Origin: Porphyra umbilicalis
Lineage: Eukaryota > Rhodophyta > Bangiophyceae > Bangiales > Bangiaceae
Length of the DNA stretch: 64,000 nucleotides
Assembly (NCBI GenBank): GCA_002049455.2
Contig: KV918859.1
Span: 173,783 to 237,782 of the forward strand
Direction of reading: 5' to 3'
In this document: positions 10,949 to 20,647 of the stretch, piece after piece
Numbering within the stretch: position 1 is the first letter of the stretch
Layout of the letters: each line of letters opens with the position of its first letter
Notes under the pieces: generated by a model
Database searches by the model: none
Told to the model about the DNA's origin: nothing
Seen by the model: only the letters and a program-made list of their open reading frames with translations
Made by a program: the position numbers and the translations under genes

Positions 10949-11740
10949 TAAGTTTTCTTTTCATGCCAACGATGGTTGCCTTGGGTACGTCACCTGGTCG
11001 TCAATGGGGGCTCTCCCCAAACTGCATCGGCAGCCGCCGACGGCGGACCAGCAAGGGTAGAATTGGAAGACCCTTCGAGACGGTGCATTGTAGCGTGCGA
11101 GAGCGAAAAGGAGCTGGCGCTCGCCCTACCATCTGGGTCGGCTTTTCAATTGTTCTCCAAGCGGTCCGGTTTTCCATTCAAATATCGTTGATTTTGTGCA
11201 CTGACCTGATGAGTGCTAATAGCTTCATTCATTTTGTGCCCAAATTATTAACTTATTCTCAATATTTTCACGAGTGGAAAATGTGCATCTTCCTGCAGAA
11301 CAACGCGACGCGAAAAGGTCAGTGCTGCTTGTCAGCAATCTTTCTGTATAGGCAGCTGTCTGATTTATCGATGTTTGATCGTGGGCCTCGGAGCATCACA
11401 CACATTGCGAAGTGGGGCTCTCGCGAAAAACGAAGAACACTTTCGTTTTACAGAAAGACCCATGCACGGGAGTGACATAAAAAATGAGAGAATCACGATC
11501 ATAAGCGAAAGAAATTCATTTCACCCGCTGAAGCAGTCTCCTCAATCCGCGAATAAGCTGCTTCCCAGCCTCCCCACATAGACGGGAAACTACCGAAGGC
11601 TCGTGTCAGCCTTTCACGACAACCAAGGTGATGTTCCCCACTTTCTTCCTGTGTCATTCGTCATAGGTGCTTTACACACCGCGCCAGCACGACAGAGGAG
11701 CCTCCTCCTGCGCTCTTTTCCCAAAGTTCTCAAGGCACGT
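10949..11740. other. Intergenic stretch between convergent genes
   Basis: Relatively AT-rich compared with its neighbours, holding the 3' ends of the transposase and JmjC genes. I see no conserved ORF, RNA gene or clear inverted repeat here. Confidence 0.5.
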
Positions 11741-13019
11741 CTAGCACACTACGGCAGGTGCCCAAGAGAGAGCATTGCAGTCTTTCCACAGGGCACCGTC
11801 TCTGGAGTGGTCGACGCGCATGTTGCTTGACTCTGTGGACGGAGGAGTTCGCGCTATCCAGAGGAACCTTCGGACGGCTTCCAATACGCCACAGAAAGGC
11901 ACCACCGACATTTTGCCGTCTCGAGAGTTGACAACGGCCGTCATGCGATCGACGCACTCCGAGACGAACTTCTCGGCCACCTTGACGTCCCTGAACAAGT
12001 TCTCGGGATCGCACGCTTTCAGGATGTTCGCGTCTCCCCACCACCAATTCCCTGCCACCAATTGTTGAGATGACTGTATTATCATCTTCTCCAGAGGATA
12101 GGGCACGTGGCGGCCCAACTCTCGCGCGCAAGGGCCATGCTCAATTCCCAGGCGCCACCAGCTTAGGGTGGGGAAGTTGGTAGCCGACGTGAGGTTGAGA
12201 CCCAGGTTCATGCCACTGTGGAAGGCCCCAGAGGCCGTCACAATGAAGTTGCTTGAATGCTGCTCCGCTCGTGTGACCTGAACAACGTGCTCTAGGAAAA
12301 ATGTCGGTAGAAAGAACAGACACTTTCTGGCCAGTACGTCCCGGATGTTTCCGTCTGCCGCGGTCAGCACGAATGGATCAATGTACTTCAGTAACAGAGC
12401 GTTGACAAGTGTTCTCTGATGAGCCGGCACGACCCACCATACCTTGGGCTTGCCCGACTGGCAATATGATACCGAGGGAAGCATGCTGTCTTCGACATGC
12501 CAAGGGAACATCGTCCCAAGTGATCCGCGATAGAGCATGTTCGTTGTAATGCCCTCGTACGTCGTGCAGGCCTGCGCCATACCAAAGTGGTTCAGGATTC
12601 TCGGACTTGCCAGTCGACTGGATGGGACAAGGCGCGGTGCCTGCCAGGAAACCATCGGATCACCAGGGCTGCGGCTCAGGCCGTCGGCAGGACTTGGGAG
12701 AACCTCGCTGGGGTAGAACAGGCAAATCGCATCGACAGCTGGCTTTCGGGTGTACTGCAAACAGGGCTCCCATCCTACCACAGAACTGTCTGTGCTGTGC
12801 GTTCCGGGAAGGGCGACCTTTTTCCCAAAAGAGACCGGCCTCGTTTATGTTGTCCACAATGAGCTGCTCGATGAACTCGGGAAAGGTAGTCTGCAGCGCT
12901 CTTGAGCTCAGCCGAGTCGCGACTGCTACTTCCTTCAGCGTCATCTGCTTCGCCGTCGAGCTGGGAAAAAGATATCTCAATTTCGCCGTCTCCCGACCCG
13001 AAATGTCCGGGTCACTCAT
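11741..13019 (-). CDS. JmjC-domain 2-oxoglutarate/Fe(II) dioxygenase
   Basis: The open frame 12781-11741 contains a full JmjC core. It has ITTNMLYRGSLGTMFPWHVED with the Fe-binding HxE (residues 95 and 97 of this frame), SVSYCQSGKPKVWWVVP with the lysine expected near 2-oxoglutarate, a helical insert, then FIVTASGAFHSGMNLGLN with the second Fe histidine (188). These match KDM4/KDM5-type histone lysine demethylases. All metal ligands are present, so activity is plausible. Upstream, 13019-12825 in another frame (start MSDPDISGRETAKL) probably supplies an N-terminal exon; the join is not settled. No PHD, Tudor or ARID domain is visible. It runs convergently toward the Tnp2-like transposase, so it could be transposon cargo or a host chromatin gene. 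Confidence 0.7.
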
Positions 13020-13061
13020 GTCTGTGCTGACAATGGTGGGATAGGATGGGAACTTTCGGCG

Positions 13062-13427
13062 TCACACTGAAACTCTTCCTTCTGCAGGCAGAGCACATAA
13101 CGACGGCCGTAAGTCACGACTGACGCGGAGAATAACTTCTCCGTCCGTATCAAGTGTTCGTGTTTGTTGGCGAATCAAGTACGGCACACCGTGCAGTGGA
13201 AGACCATTCACTGGCACGACCCGAGATGCCACAATGGATTTGGATTTCTTAGGCGGTAGTGCATCTTTCGCAACCATCACGTTGCCGACCACTTTTTTGA
13301 CGTCTGGGTGTCTCCCTGCGGAGACAGCCGTGTTGTCCTGACGTTGTGACAACGAAAGAGACTCTGTCTCGCTGCGTGACGAGCTCGACGAGGACAGTGA
13401 CGCGTCTTTGGAGGAATTATTGGCCAC
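13062..13427 (-). CDS. Possible Ser-rich N-terminal part of the JmjC gene, or unknown small protein
   Basis: A 121-residue minus-strand frame starting with a low-complexity Ser/Glu/Asp segment, followed by a more ordinary stretch (VKKVVGNVMVAKDALPPKKSKS). It lies just upstream of the JmjC frames and on the same strand. It may be an upstream exon, but no splice pair is convincing. No domain is recognised. Confidence 0.25.
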   Translation of the reverse strand: MANNSSKDASLSSSSSSRSETESLSLSQRQDNTAVSAGRHPDVKKVVGNVMVAKDALPPKKSKSIVASRVVPVNGLPLHGVPYLIRQQTRTLDTDGEVILRVSRDLRPSLCALPAEGRVSV

Positions 13428-13729
13428 ACGAAACTCCTTCCCGTCGGATGAGTGCGTTAAACCAAAGGGCTCCCAGGAAACATGCCCTCAGAGCCGGAGC
13501 GGTTCGCTGCAGACGGAAATGCCGAAAAGGCGCCACTAGCTGGCGAGGAGCTTTAGGTCGCACTCGAACCGCTGTTTCCCGATGACGGGCATGCGCTCCA
13601 TTTGAATGACGCCGAGCCCGAAGTGCCACTTGAGAGGGACTTTTGGCTGTTGGTGGAACCCGTGTGTCTTGCTGGCGACTCATTTACCACCGCAACGCGC
13701 TTCTTCTTGGCCTGTCGGCGCGCGTTCAT

Positions 13730-15589
13730 TTACGTAAAAGCGCAATCAATAACCACCTCTATGCCCGAGCCCAGTGGTGCGGGGAAGCTAACAGTGGGTG
13801 CTAAGCCTCTGTTCCTCCTTGAATTCGACGCCAACAGCACTGGCTGCGGGACGGGGTAGCGGTTGCCCGCTCGCGCCGACTCCCGCGCAGAGGCAGCCGC
13901 CTCACCACGGGTTTCTTGTTCGTGTGGCGACCGACGTGGATCCCTTCCGGAGGCAGGCCCATCGTCTTCATCGTCGTCATGCCAGCGACCAGAAAGGACG
14001 CCGGCTTGTTCTTCGCAGCTCATACCGCGTCCTGAACGGCCATCACGGAGGGGCGCCGCGGGCGACAACCTCGGGGACGGCAGGGTCGGCGACGGGGCGG
14101 CCGCGGCAGGCGCGGCGGACCGCCCGGACACCGGCAGCACCGGTGCGGGCGCAGCAGCTCCCCGCGGCGGGGCCGGCGACGCCGCGACCGGCACCTCCAG
14201 AGATGTCAGGGTCGGAGACGCGGGGACACCGGCAGGGGCGAGGGATCGGCCGGACACCGGCGCACCCCCCACCGACATCACCGGCGGCGGCGCCGGCGGG
14301 GGCGCAGCGGGCGCGGGCTCGCGGCGCGGCCGCACCGGCGACGCCGCGGGTGTGGGCTCTCGGCGCGGCGGCGTCAGCGGGGCCTCATTCCCGCCACGTC
14401 TCGGATACCCACGTCCGTCGCGGGGCGACACCGGCGGTGGCGCCCAATCGCGGCGCCCGCCGCCATGGCCCCGGCCGTACCCGGGACAGGGGTCATCACC
14501 CCGAGCGCCCTCGGACCCGGGCGCGCCGGCACCGTCGCCCCATCCGCCGGCCTGGCCGCCCCCGCGGTAGCTGCCGCCGTGGTGCCCTTCTTCGCGGTCA
14601 TCCCGGCCGTGGTACCCGGCGCTGTAGGACCCGTCGTACCCGCGGTCGTCCGCGCCGCGGTATCCGCCGCCGTAGCGGTCGTAACCGCGGTCGTCACCGC
14701 CGTGGCACCCGCCGTCGCGGTATTCGCCGCCGCGGTCGCCACCGCTGTGATACTCGCCGCCGCCGTACCCGCCGGCGCGGCCGTCGCCACCGCGATAATC
14801 GCCGTCGTACTCGCCGCTGCGGTTGTCGCCGCCGCGGTACCCGCCACCGCGCTGGTGGTCACGGCGGTCGTACCCGCGGCCATCACCGCCGCGGTAGCCG
14901 CCGCCGCGGCCCTCTTCGCCGCGGTCGCCGCCGCTGCGGTACTCGCCGCCGCCGCAGCCGCCACCGCCGCGGTACTCGCCGTCGCGATCGCCACTGTCGC
15001 GGTATCCGCCGTCGCCGTAACAGCCGCCGCGACCACCGGCACTGTAGTACCCGCCGCCCCCGCGGTACCCGCCGCCGTACTCGCCGCCGCCGTCGTCACT
15101 GCCAGGCTGCCAGCCCCCGCCGTGGCGCGGGCCACTGGTGCCGGCCCCCTGGCCGCCGGGCAAGGCAGCGCCACCGCCGGCAGGGTAGTCACGGCCCCCG
15201 CGGCCCCTGGCGTACGCCGGTGGCTCCCACCCCGTAGCGGCCGCACCGGCGGTGGGATACCGCTGGCCCCCGCCTGGATCGGCCCCGCCGCGGCCGCCGG
15301 CACGCCCGGCCCCGCCGCTAAGCGATGCGGCACCCTTCGCGTCCGAAGGGGCGTCGGCGCTGCCCCCTTGGGGCTCCGACCGCGGGGACCGCGGCGGACC
15401 AGCCCCGCCGGCCCCACGGGGCTCGGCGGACGCCGCCGGGTGCGGAGCACCGTACCCGTCCCCGCCGATGTCCACATAGGGGAACTGAGGCGGCAAGTCC
15501 GCCTCGAGGGCGGCCTCCGTGCACCCCAACCCGGTCGGCGACGACGCGCAGGGCGCTACGCCCACCCAGTGGCGCTCGGCGCTCATCAT
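13730..15589 (-). CDS. RGG/YGG-repeat protein of unknown function
   Basis: A 619-residue protein from the tandem ATG at 15589. I chose this because the frame upstream of it overlaps the end of the neighbouring ORF and looks non-coding. After about 170 residues of Pro/Gly-rich sequence it has a long tract of GGGYRGGD-, GGEYRSGGDRG- and DDRGYDRYGG-like repeats. A Pro/Ala-rich segment and an acidic serine-containing tail follow. RGG/YGG tracts are typical of RNA-binding and condensate-forming proteins, and of some retroelement gag proteins. No RRM, zinc knuckle or helicase motif is seen. Its start is 50 bp from the end of the upstream same-strand ORF, so the two may be co-transcribed or be exons of one gene. 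Confidence 0.45.
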   Translation of the reverse strand: MMSAERHWVGVAPCASSPTGLGCTEAALEADLPPQFPYVDIGGDGYGAPHPAASAEPRGAGGAGPPRSPRSEPQGGSADAPSDAKGAASLSGGAGRAGGRGGADPGGGQRYPTAGAAATGWEPPAYARGRGGRDYPAGGGAALPGGQGAGTSGPRHGGGWQPGSDDGGGEYGGGYRGGGGYYSAGGRGGCYGDGGYRDSGDRDGEYRGGGGCGGGEYRSGGDRGEEGRGGGYRGGDGRGYDRRDHQRGGGYRGGDNRSGEYDGDYRGGDGRAGGYGGGEYHSGGDRGGEYRDGGCHGGDDRGYDRYGGGYRGADDRGYDGSYSAGYHGRDDREEGHHGGSYRGGGQAGGWGDGAGAPGSEGARGDDPCPGYGRGHGGGRRDWAPPPVSPRDGRGYPRRGGNEAPLTPPRREPTPAASPVRPRREPAPAAPPPAPPPVMSVGGAPVSGRSLAPAGVPASPTLTSLEVPVAASPAPPRGAAAPAPVLPVSGRSAAPAAAAPSPTLPSPRLSPAAPLRDGRSGRGMSCEEQAGVLSGRWHDDDEDDGPASGRDPRRSPHEQETRGEAAASARESARAGNRYPVPQPVLLASNSRRNRGLAPTVSFPAPLGSGIEVVIDCAFT

Positions 15590-15639
15590 CGTCCCCCGAT
15601 GGGCGTAGGGGATGGTGGGGGGTGCCTTCCCCGGGTGGA

Positions 15640-17499
15640 TTAAGGAAGGCGCTGGCGCACAAGGCGCCGCGGGACGTGCGGCCACGCCGCCAGGATGAGG
15701 CGCATCGTGGTGGCCCGCCAAGTGTCCCCTTGGGCGAGAGTCACCGGCCCAAAGCGGGTGAGCGCCCACGTCCCCAAAGGCGGGGGCCGGAACAAGCGGC
15801 GGTCCCGCTCGTACGCGGAAAGGACGGCGCTCACCATCGCACAGGCCGCCGCGAGGCGCGCTACGCCAAGGAGGGGGTCCCTCGTCGCCGTGGCAAGGCG
15901 GTGCGCGTGATGGGTGAAGACCCGCGGCAAGAACCAAGGAAGCAGCCGCGGCGCGGCGAAAACAAAGTCCCAGTCGGAGGGAGCCGGCGGCAGGAGGAAT
16001 GCCCGGTCTGCGGACTCACGCAGCGGCAGGCGCAACGCGCCGTGGCCCACGCAGGCCACCGGCGCTAGCCGCCCCATCATGCGGGCGTCCCGCTCGTTGG
16101 CCCAGTCGTCCCCGGGGACAGGAATGGTGGTGAGGAGTAGCTCACGCCCCACCCAAAACTCCAACCCGACGCTCACGTCCCCCCACGTCGTCTCTCGCAG
16201 CGTCGGCAGCTGGCGCTGTAGCGCCACCAGCCACGCGAACCCCGCGGCGCCGTCGATGCAGAACATCTCGGTGACGTCCGCCATCGGCTCCGGCAGGAGT
16301 ACGGCGACCTCGTTTACCTGCAGAATGCGGCGGAAGTACTCGGCGGCGAGCGGGCGGTCGACGGCGGCCAACGCCTTCAAGACGTTCGGCGCCGCGTCCG
16401 GGGCCAAGTACCCGCCCGCCTCGCCCACGGTGAGCATGCGGGTCCATGCCTCGTCGATGGCCGCCGTGTCGCCGGGTCCCGGCGTGGCGCCCCCGGACGC
16501 GGCGCGCACCGTCGGCCGAGGGCCCTCGCCGTCCACGTCGCAGGCGTCCGCGACCTCGATCGGCACCCCGACGGGCAGCGGTGCCGGGGCCGCCGGCGGC
16601 GGGAGAACGGCCGTGTTGGGGACTGGGTCCCGTTGTCCCGGCGGGAGCGCCCGAGGCGGCCGCGGCGTCGGTCGCAGATGGTCCCGGTCGGGGACCCGGG
16701 CCCATGTCGCCGTTCGGAGAAGATTCTCCGCGAGCTCCGAGCGCGACCGCCCTCCGGACGCCGCCGACGACGCTGCCGGCGCACCCCGTCCCGCCGACAC
16801 GGGACGCCGCACCGCCGATCCGCCACCCCCGCGGCCGGCGGCCCCCGCCGTCGCGGCCGACGCCCCGCCTCCGAGAGTACCTCCGGCCGCCGCTACCGCC
16901 GCGGCACCGCCCAGCACGAGAGGCGGCGTCGTCGAGCGGTGCCGTTGCCCCGCCATGCCCGATGGACCCTGGGGCGCGGTGCCCGTCGTCTCCGCCGCCC
17001 CCGTCGCCGCGGTGGTCCCCGGCGCGCGGCACCCGTCGGTGGCCGCACCGGCCGACGCCGCCGCCGCCGCGGCCGCGACTCGGGCGCGCCGCCCCGCCGC
17101 CGTCCGCGTCACGGGTCCACCGGGTCGAGCCGCCCCCGCCCTGCGCCGCCGAGGACGGCGGCCGCTTGGGAGGGGGTGATGTAGCACCACCGGGCGGGGG
17201 TGGTGCTGGCAACCCCTGACGGGGACCGGGGGGACGCGGCCCGTGGGTGGCAAGCAGCGGGACGCCGGGCACGGGCCACACGGCCACGCGGGGAGCGGTG
17301 GCGTGGGTCCCGCGCCCAATCCGGGCGCCGCGCGCCGTGGCGGTTTTGGGGCCCGCGCGCGCCACCGCGTGGCCTCGCCAGGGGCCGCCACGTCAGGCGC
17401 GCCCCGGCGGCTGCGATATCCCTCGTCTCTACTTATCGCATTGGGGGACTTGCCTCGTATTGTACTTAGTTGTATTGGTTGGTCGGCGGCCGGGGCCAA
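15640..17499 (-). CDS. Unknown protein with helical C-terminal domain
   Basis: The first half of this 619-residue frame is Ala/Gly/Pro/Arg-rich and may be partly non-coding. From about residue 340 it becomes a balanced, globular-looking sequence (DEAWTRMLTVGEAGGYLAPD, LLPEPMADVTEMF, RETTWGDVSVGLEFWVGREL, LATATRDPLLGVARLAAA) ending 50 bp before the RGG protein. I do not recognise the family. Position beside an RGG-rich ORF and an LTR-like fragment would suit a retroelement gag-like gene, but no pol motif is near. The true start is uncertain, since the first codons overlap the LTR-like fragment. Confidence 0.35.
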   Translation of the reverse strand: MAPAADQPIQLSTIRGKSPNAISRDEGYRSRRGAPDVAAPGEATRWRARAPKPPRRAAPGLGAGPTPPLPAWPCGPCPASRCLPPTGRVPPVPVRGCQHHPRPVVLHHPLPSGRRPRRRRAGAARPGGPVTRTAAGRRARVAAAAAAASAGAATDGCRAPGTTAATGAAETTGTAPQGPSGMAGQRHRSTTPPLVLGGAAAVAAAGGTLGGGASAATAGAAGRGGGGSAVRRPVSAGRGAPAASSAASGGRSRSELAENLLRTATWARVPDRDHLRPTPRPPRALPPGQRDPVPNTAVLPPPAAPAPLPVGVPIEVADACDVDGEGPRPTVRAASGGATPGPGDTAAIDEAWTRMLTVGEAGGYLAPDAAPNVLKALAAVDRPLAAEYFRRILQVNEVAVLLPEPMADVTEMFCIDGAAGFAWLVALQRQLPTLRETTWGDVSVGLEFWVGRELLLTTIPVPGDDWANERDARMMGRLAPVACVGHGALRLPLRESADRAFLLPPAPSDWDFVFAAPRLLPWFLPRVFTHHAHRLATATRDPLLGVARLAAACAMVSAVLSAYERDRRLFRPPPLGTWALTRFGPVTLAQGDTWRATTMRLILAAWPHVPRRLVRQRLP

Positions 17500-17726
17500 G
17501 TCCCATTAGGGGAATTGGGCCCCCGCAACGGTTTCCGCCCGATTTAGGACGAAGGGCGACGACGGTGGGAGGCACCGTCGTCGCCGGCAAGTAAACCGTG
17601 CCTGTTGTCTTGTACCTTTGGCGGTCCCTCTTCCCGGATCGGGTGATCCGATAGGGGGCACGTTCTTTGGGCGGCCGCGGTGGGTTGCTTCCCTCCCCGG
17701 GACCGTGGCTACGGGGTTGTGCTACA
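17461..17726 (+). repeat. LTR-related fragment, possible solo LTR
   Basis: About 100 bp (17525-17625) matches the minus-strand sense of the LTRs at 3204 and 7312, including the blocks CGGTTTCCGCCC, TAGGACGAAGGGCGACG and the 13-bp hairpin (17555-17567 and 17573-17585). TGTACTTAG at 17461 and GTGCTACA ending 17726 would give a TG..CA LTR of 266 bp. No target duplication is visible (CGTAT against CCCGA), so a truncated LTR or a sister family is likely. Confidence 0.5.
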
Positions 17727-17754
17727 CCCGATGGACTTTCGTTTCATTTTTTTG

Positions 17755-18302
17755 CACTAGTTGAGGGCCGCCGTCACGACATGATCTTGTACCACGAGTC
17801 TGGCATAGACGCGCAGCTTGAGGCGACGCTTCTCATTGACGAGACACAATTTTGCATCTATGGTGATTCGGCGTACATTCTTCGTGCCTCGATACAGCGT
17901 GGCTATGGTGCTTGGCCTGATGGTGACGCAGAGGAGCAAGCGTACGATGGTGCTATGAATCGCCTGCGAGAAGCGGTTGAGTGGGGATTCAAAGAAGTGA
18001 AGCAGAAGTTCACGTCCCTCGACTTCAAGATAAATCTCAAGACATGCAAGACCTCTGTGGGCGCTCAGTACCTCTCGACGTTCTGTTGTGGAACATGCGC
18101 TCCTGTTTCTACGGCAACCAGACGTCTACGTACTTTGAATGTGCAGCTCGATCGATTGAACGCTACTTGCAGTGCCAAAAAAACCGACATGGGTACCGCC
18201 CCATTTTTTTCTCCCACAAACGCGCGTGAGAGACATAATCAACAGACAAAGTTACAGGATCCGGGCGACGAGTCAAAAGTTGTCGGGAGAACAGGTGCCT
18301 AA
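17755..18302 (+). pseudogene. PIF/Harbinger-type transposase, 3' fragment (module A)
   Basis: The frame holds the C-terminal half of a DDE_Tnp_4/HARBI1-like transposase. It has VEGRRHDMILYHESG with the second catalytic Asp, then FCIYGDSAYILR, then MNRLREAVEWGFKEVKQ with the catalytic Glu. The N-terminal half and first Asp are absent; upstream sequence is the LTR-like fragment and unrelated ORFs. Part of the domain is therefore lost, or lies in an exon I cannot see. It is convergent with a Myb/SANT-like gene, the usual second gene of PIF/Harbinger elements. Confidence 0.65.
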
Positions 18303-18408
18303 CTTATTGTTTTTCTCTTCGATGCAAAGTAGAATGACGCACTGTTTATTCCTGATGGAGAAACAAAGGAAATCCAAGCAGTGCACCGGCTAAAGGTATC
18401 AGAGATCA

Positions 18409-19416
18409 TCAGTTACCCGAGCTGGTCTTGCTGTTGGCCAACGCCTCGAGAGCGCGCGTCAGGGCCTCCCGCTCAACACGTGCGGTCTCTGCAGCGTCAG
18501 TGTCTTGTGCCTCCCGCCGCAGGCGCTCAGCCCGATCCTCTGCACGCCGCTGACGAGCTTCCTCAAGCAGAGCACGGTCATGGGCAAGCTGCTGCTCCCG
18601 CAGGGACAGCTCGCGACTGGCGAGCTCCTCCTTGCGCGCCTCAGCGCGCTCCAGCAAAGCGACGACCTCCTCGTCGTCGCCGTTGTCCGCCTGGGTGCGG
18701 GCGCGAGAGCGCGCCCGGGTCTTCTTCGATCCGCCCTTGTCGTTCTCTGCCACGAGCGCACTCGTTCCGGATGCGGCCCCGTCAGTGCGACATGCCATGG
18801 CCAATTCCCTCACCACCTCACCTTTGCGGGTCAGCTCCTCCTCAGTGGCCGTCTTCTCCTTGCGCTCGGCGTCCGTCCGTTGCTTGTGCGCGTCGCACTC
18901 AATCACCATCGTCACCAGCAACTTCTCCGTCGGCGTGAGCTCCTCCTCGACCCCCGACTTGTCCCGGCGGGTCTTGTCCAGCTTCTCGAAATTGTCCTTC
19001 AATCGAAAAATGCGGTCCTTGACATGCTTGTGGTCCGTTTTCCAGCGCGTCGTCGGGTCAGAGTTGAACTTGTCCGCGGCCTGCTGGTAGCGCGCCGTCA
19101 TCTTCCCCCACGGCGACACGTGTGCCTGGGCGTTAATGATCTCCTTGAGCACTATGTAATCGTCTTGGAGGCTCCAGCGGCGCCGAGGTCCCTTGGAGGG
19201 CGACGGCGACGGGTCTGTCTCTTCAGGAGGGTTTTCGCACGCCCCGGCCGGTGCATTGGGCGACGTCGGGCGCGCAGTAGATGTGCCGGCAGTCGAGTTG
19301 AGCTTGTCGGCGGGTGGTGCGGACACGATGACGGCCGGGGGCGTTGTCGAATTGGAGTGGGATTTGGGGTCAGCGAGGGGATCGGTGCCAATGCATGATG
19401 AGGAGTTGGCGGCCAT
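18409..19416 (-). CDS. Myb/SANT-like DNA-binding protein with coiled coil (module A)
   Basis: 335 residues from the ATG at 19416. After a Ser/Thr/Pro-rich leader comes a Myb/SANT-like domain: RRRWSLQDDYIVLKEIINA, WGKMTARYQQAADKF and KHVKDRIFRLKDNFEKLDK, followed by SGVEEELTPTEKLLV. This arrangement is common in transposon-borne Myb-like proteins. The last third is a long Glu/Arg/Ala coiled coil (ARKEELASRELSLREQQLAH). In PIF/Harbinger elements such a protein carries the transposase to DNA or into the nucleus; that role is assigned here by analogy. The frame is intact although its partner transposase is truncated. Confidence 0.7.
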   Translation of the reverse strand: MAANSSSCIGTDPLADPKSHSNSTTPPAVIVSAPPADKLNSTAGTSTARPTSPNAPAGACENPPEETDPSPSPSKGPRRRWSLQDDYIVLKEIINAQAHVSPWGKMTARYQQAADKFNSDPTTRWKTDHKHVKDRIFRLKDNFEKLDKTRRDKSGVEEELTPTEKLLVTMVIECDAHKQRTDAERKEKTATEEELTRKGEVVRELAMACRTDGAASGTSALVAENDKGGSKKTRARSRARTQADNGDDEEVVALLERAEARKEELASRELSLREQQLAHDRALLEEARQRRAEDRAERLRREAQDTDAAETARVEREALTRALEALANSKTSSGN

Positions 19417-19741
19417 GATCAAAGCAGCGTGGTAAAAATGGTACAGAAAGGATCGTTGGTGGGTGGGTGGGTGGGTGGTGGGGGAACGGGTGTCAATGGC
19501 ACCGGGGAGACGCGGCGGGGGAAGGGCGCCGGACGTGTGCGAGAAGAGCGATCGGGCGACTGTCTTTCGGCACCCGTAAGACCGGGCATCGAAGGCCAAC
19601 GGATGCCAGCGATTGGCGAAAACAGCCATGTAAGCTACTCATGAACTGCTACGTGGCGGCGGTCACCTCGGTCGGTACCGGTTTTTGACATGGGTCGAAG
19701 GGCCTCCCTAGCGATATATGGGATGGAAATGTGGGTCCAAG

Positions 19742-20188
19742 TGTGAATCTTTGCACCCAGGCGTGGGATGACCTGTACCTGTCGAGATCCCACCCTTCCG
19801 CCAATCACCGGCCGATGATTTGGATGGACAAATTGCATGCGAGATTCGGCGTTGTGCCACGCCGGAACGGAAAGGAGATTGCATATTGCGCCCCCGAGTG
19901 TGTGGCTGTGTGTGATTGCGCTGGTGGGCCGTTACCCGTCAGTGGCTTGTGTGCATCTGGCACCCCTGAGAGCGGGGGTTGCCTGGGTGGCTTGTTTGGC
20001 CGGGTTGGCCCGCGTGCGTGCGCGGGTGCGGGCATATGAGGGCACCCCGCACCGGCTAGCGGGGGGGTGACTGGCCCGGCAGCCCAGAAACCGAGTGCCG
20101 CCGCACCGCAAGCAGGGGAGCGTCGGTGGGTCGGTGCACGGGTGGGCAAACACTGCGTTCTTTGCCCTTTTTCGCCGGTTTTCCCACA
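19742..20188 (+). repeat. Copia 5' LTR (447 bp)
   Basis: It runs from TGTGAATC to TTTTCCCACA and matches the 3' LTR closely. At about 20034 it has the uninterrupted GGGCATATGAGGG, the empty site for the MITE present in the other LTR. A CCAATCA box is at about 19801. Confidence 0.9.
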
Positions 20189-20647
20189 ATCGCGATTTAC
20201 GTTGGCGAGCACGACGCGACCGTCTGGTGCGCGTGCACGCGTGCCCGCGTCGTCGAGCGGGTAAACGTCGCCCAAGAGTACGTCTTTGCCGGTGTGGCGC
20301 GGTGCGAGTCCACGGAGCGTGTTGTGCGAAGCGTTGCCATCGGTATGACGGGGTGCTTGAATACGCTGACGGGTCCGCGCGGGGCCTTGGCCTGTCTGTC
20401 GCCGTCTGGCGCGCACTCTGACCTTTCCCCCGGACTCTGGAGGTCCTTGTGGCCGTACTGGAGGGGCAGCTTCGTCTGCTCCACCCGGGGGGAGGCCTTA
20501 ACCGTTGACACCGCAGGGGGATTCTCTGCCGATCCTCTTCATCCCGCTCAACCTGTTCATCCCGTCCATCCTGTCGGTCGTGCCATTGAGTCCGACACAC
20601 CCTCAAAGATCGTCAAGACCTGCGGGTAGCAATATGTCGGATGCACG

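Noticed and set aside
13798-15643. Plus-strand frames of 392-479 codons opposite the RGG gene (Arg-rich and Ala/Val-rich)
   Set aside because: They are the antisense reading of GGC/GGT-rich repeats on the other strand; composition is extreme and no domain is present.
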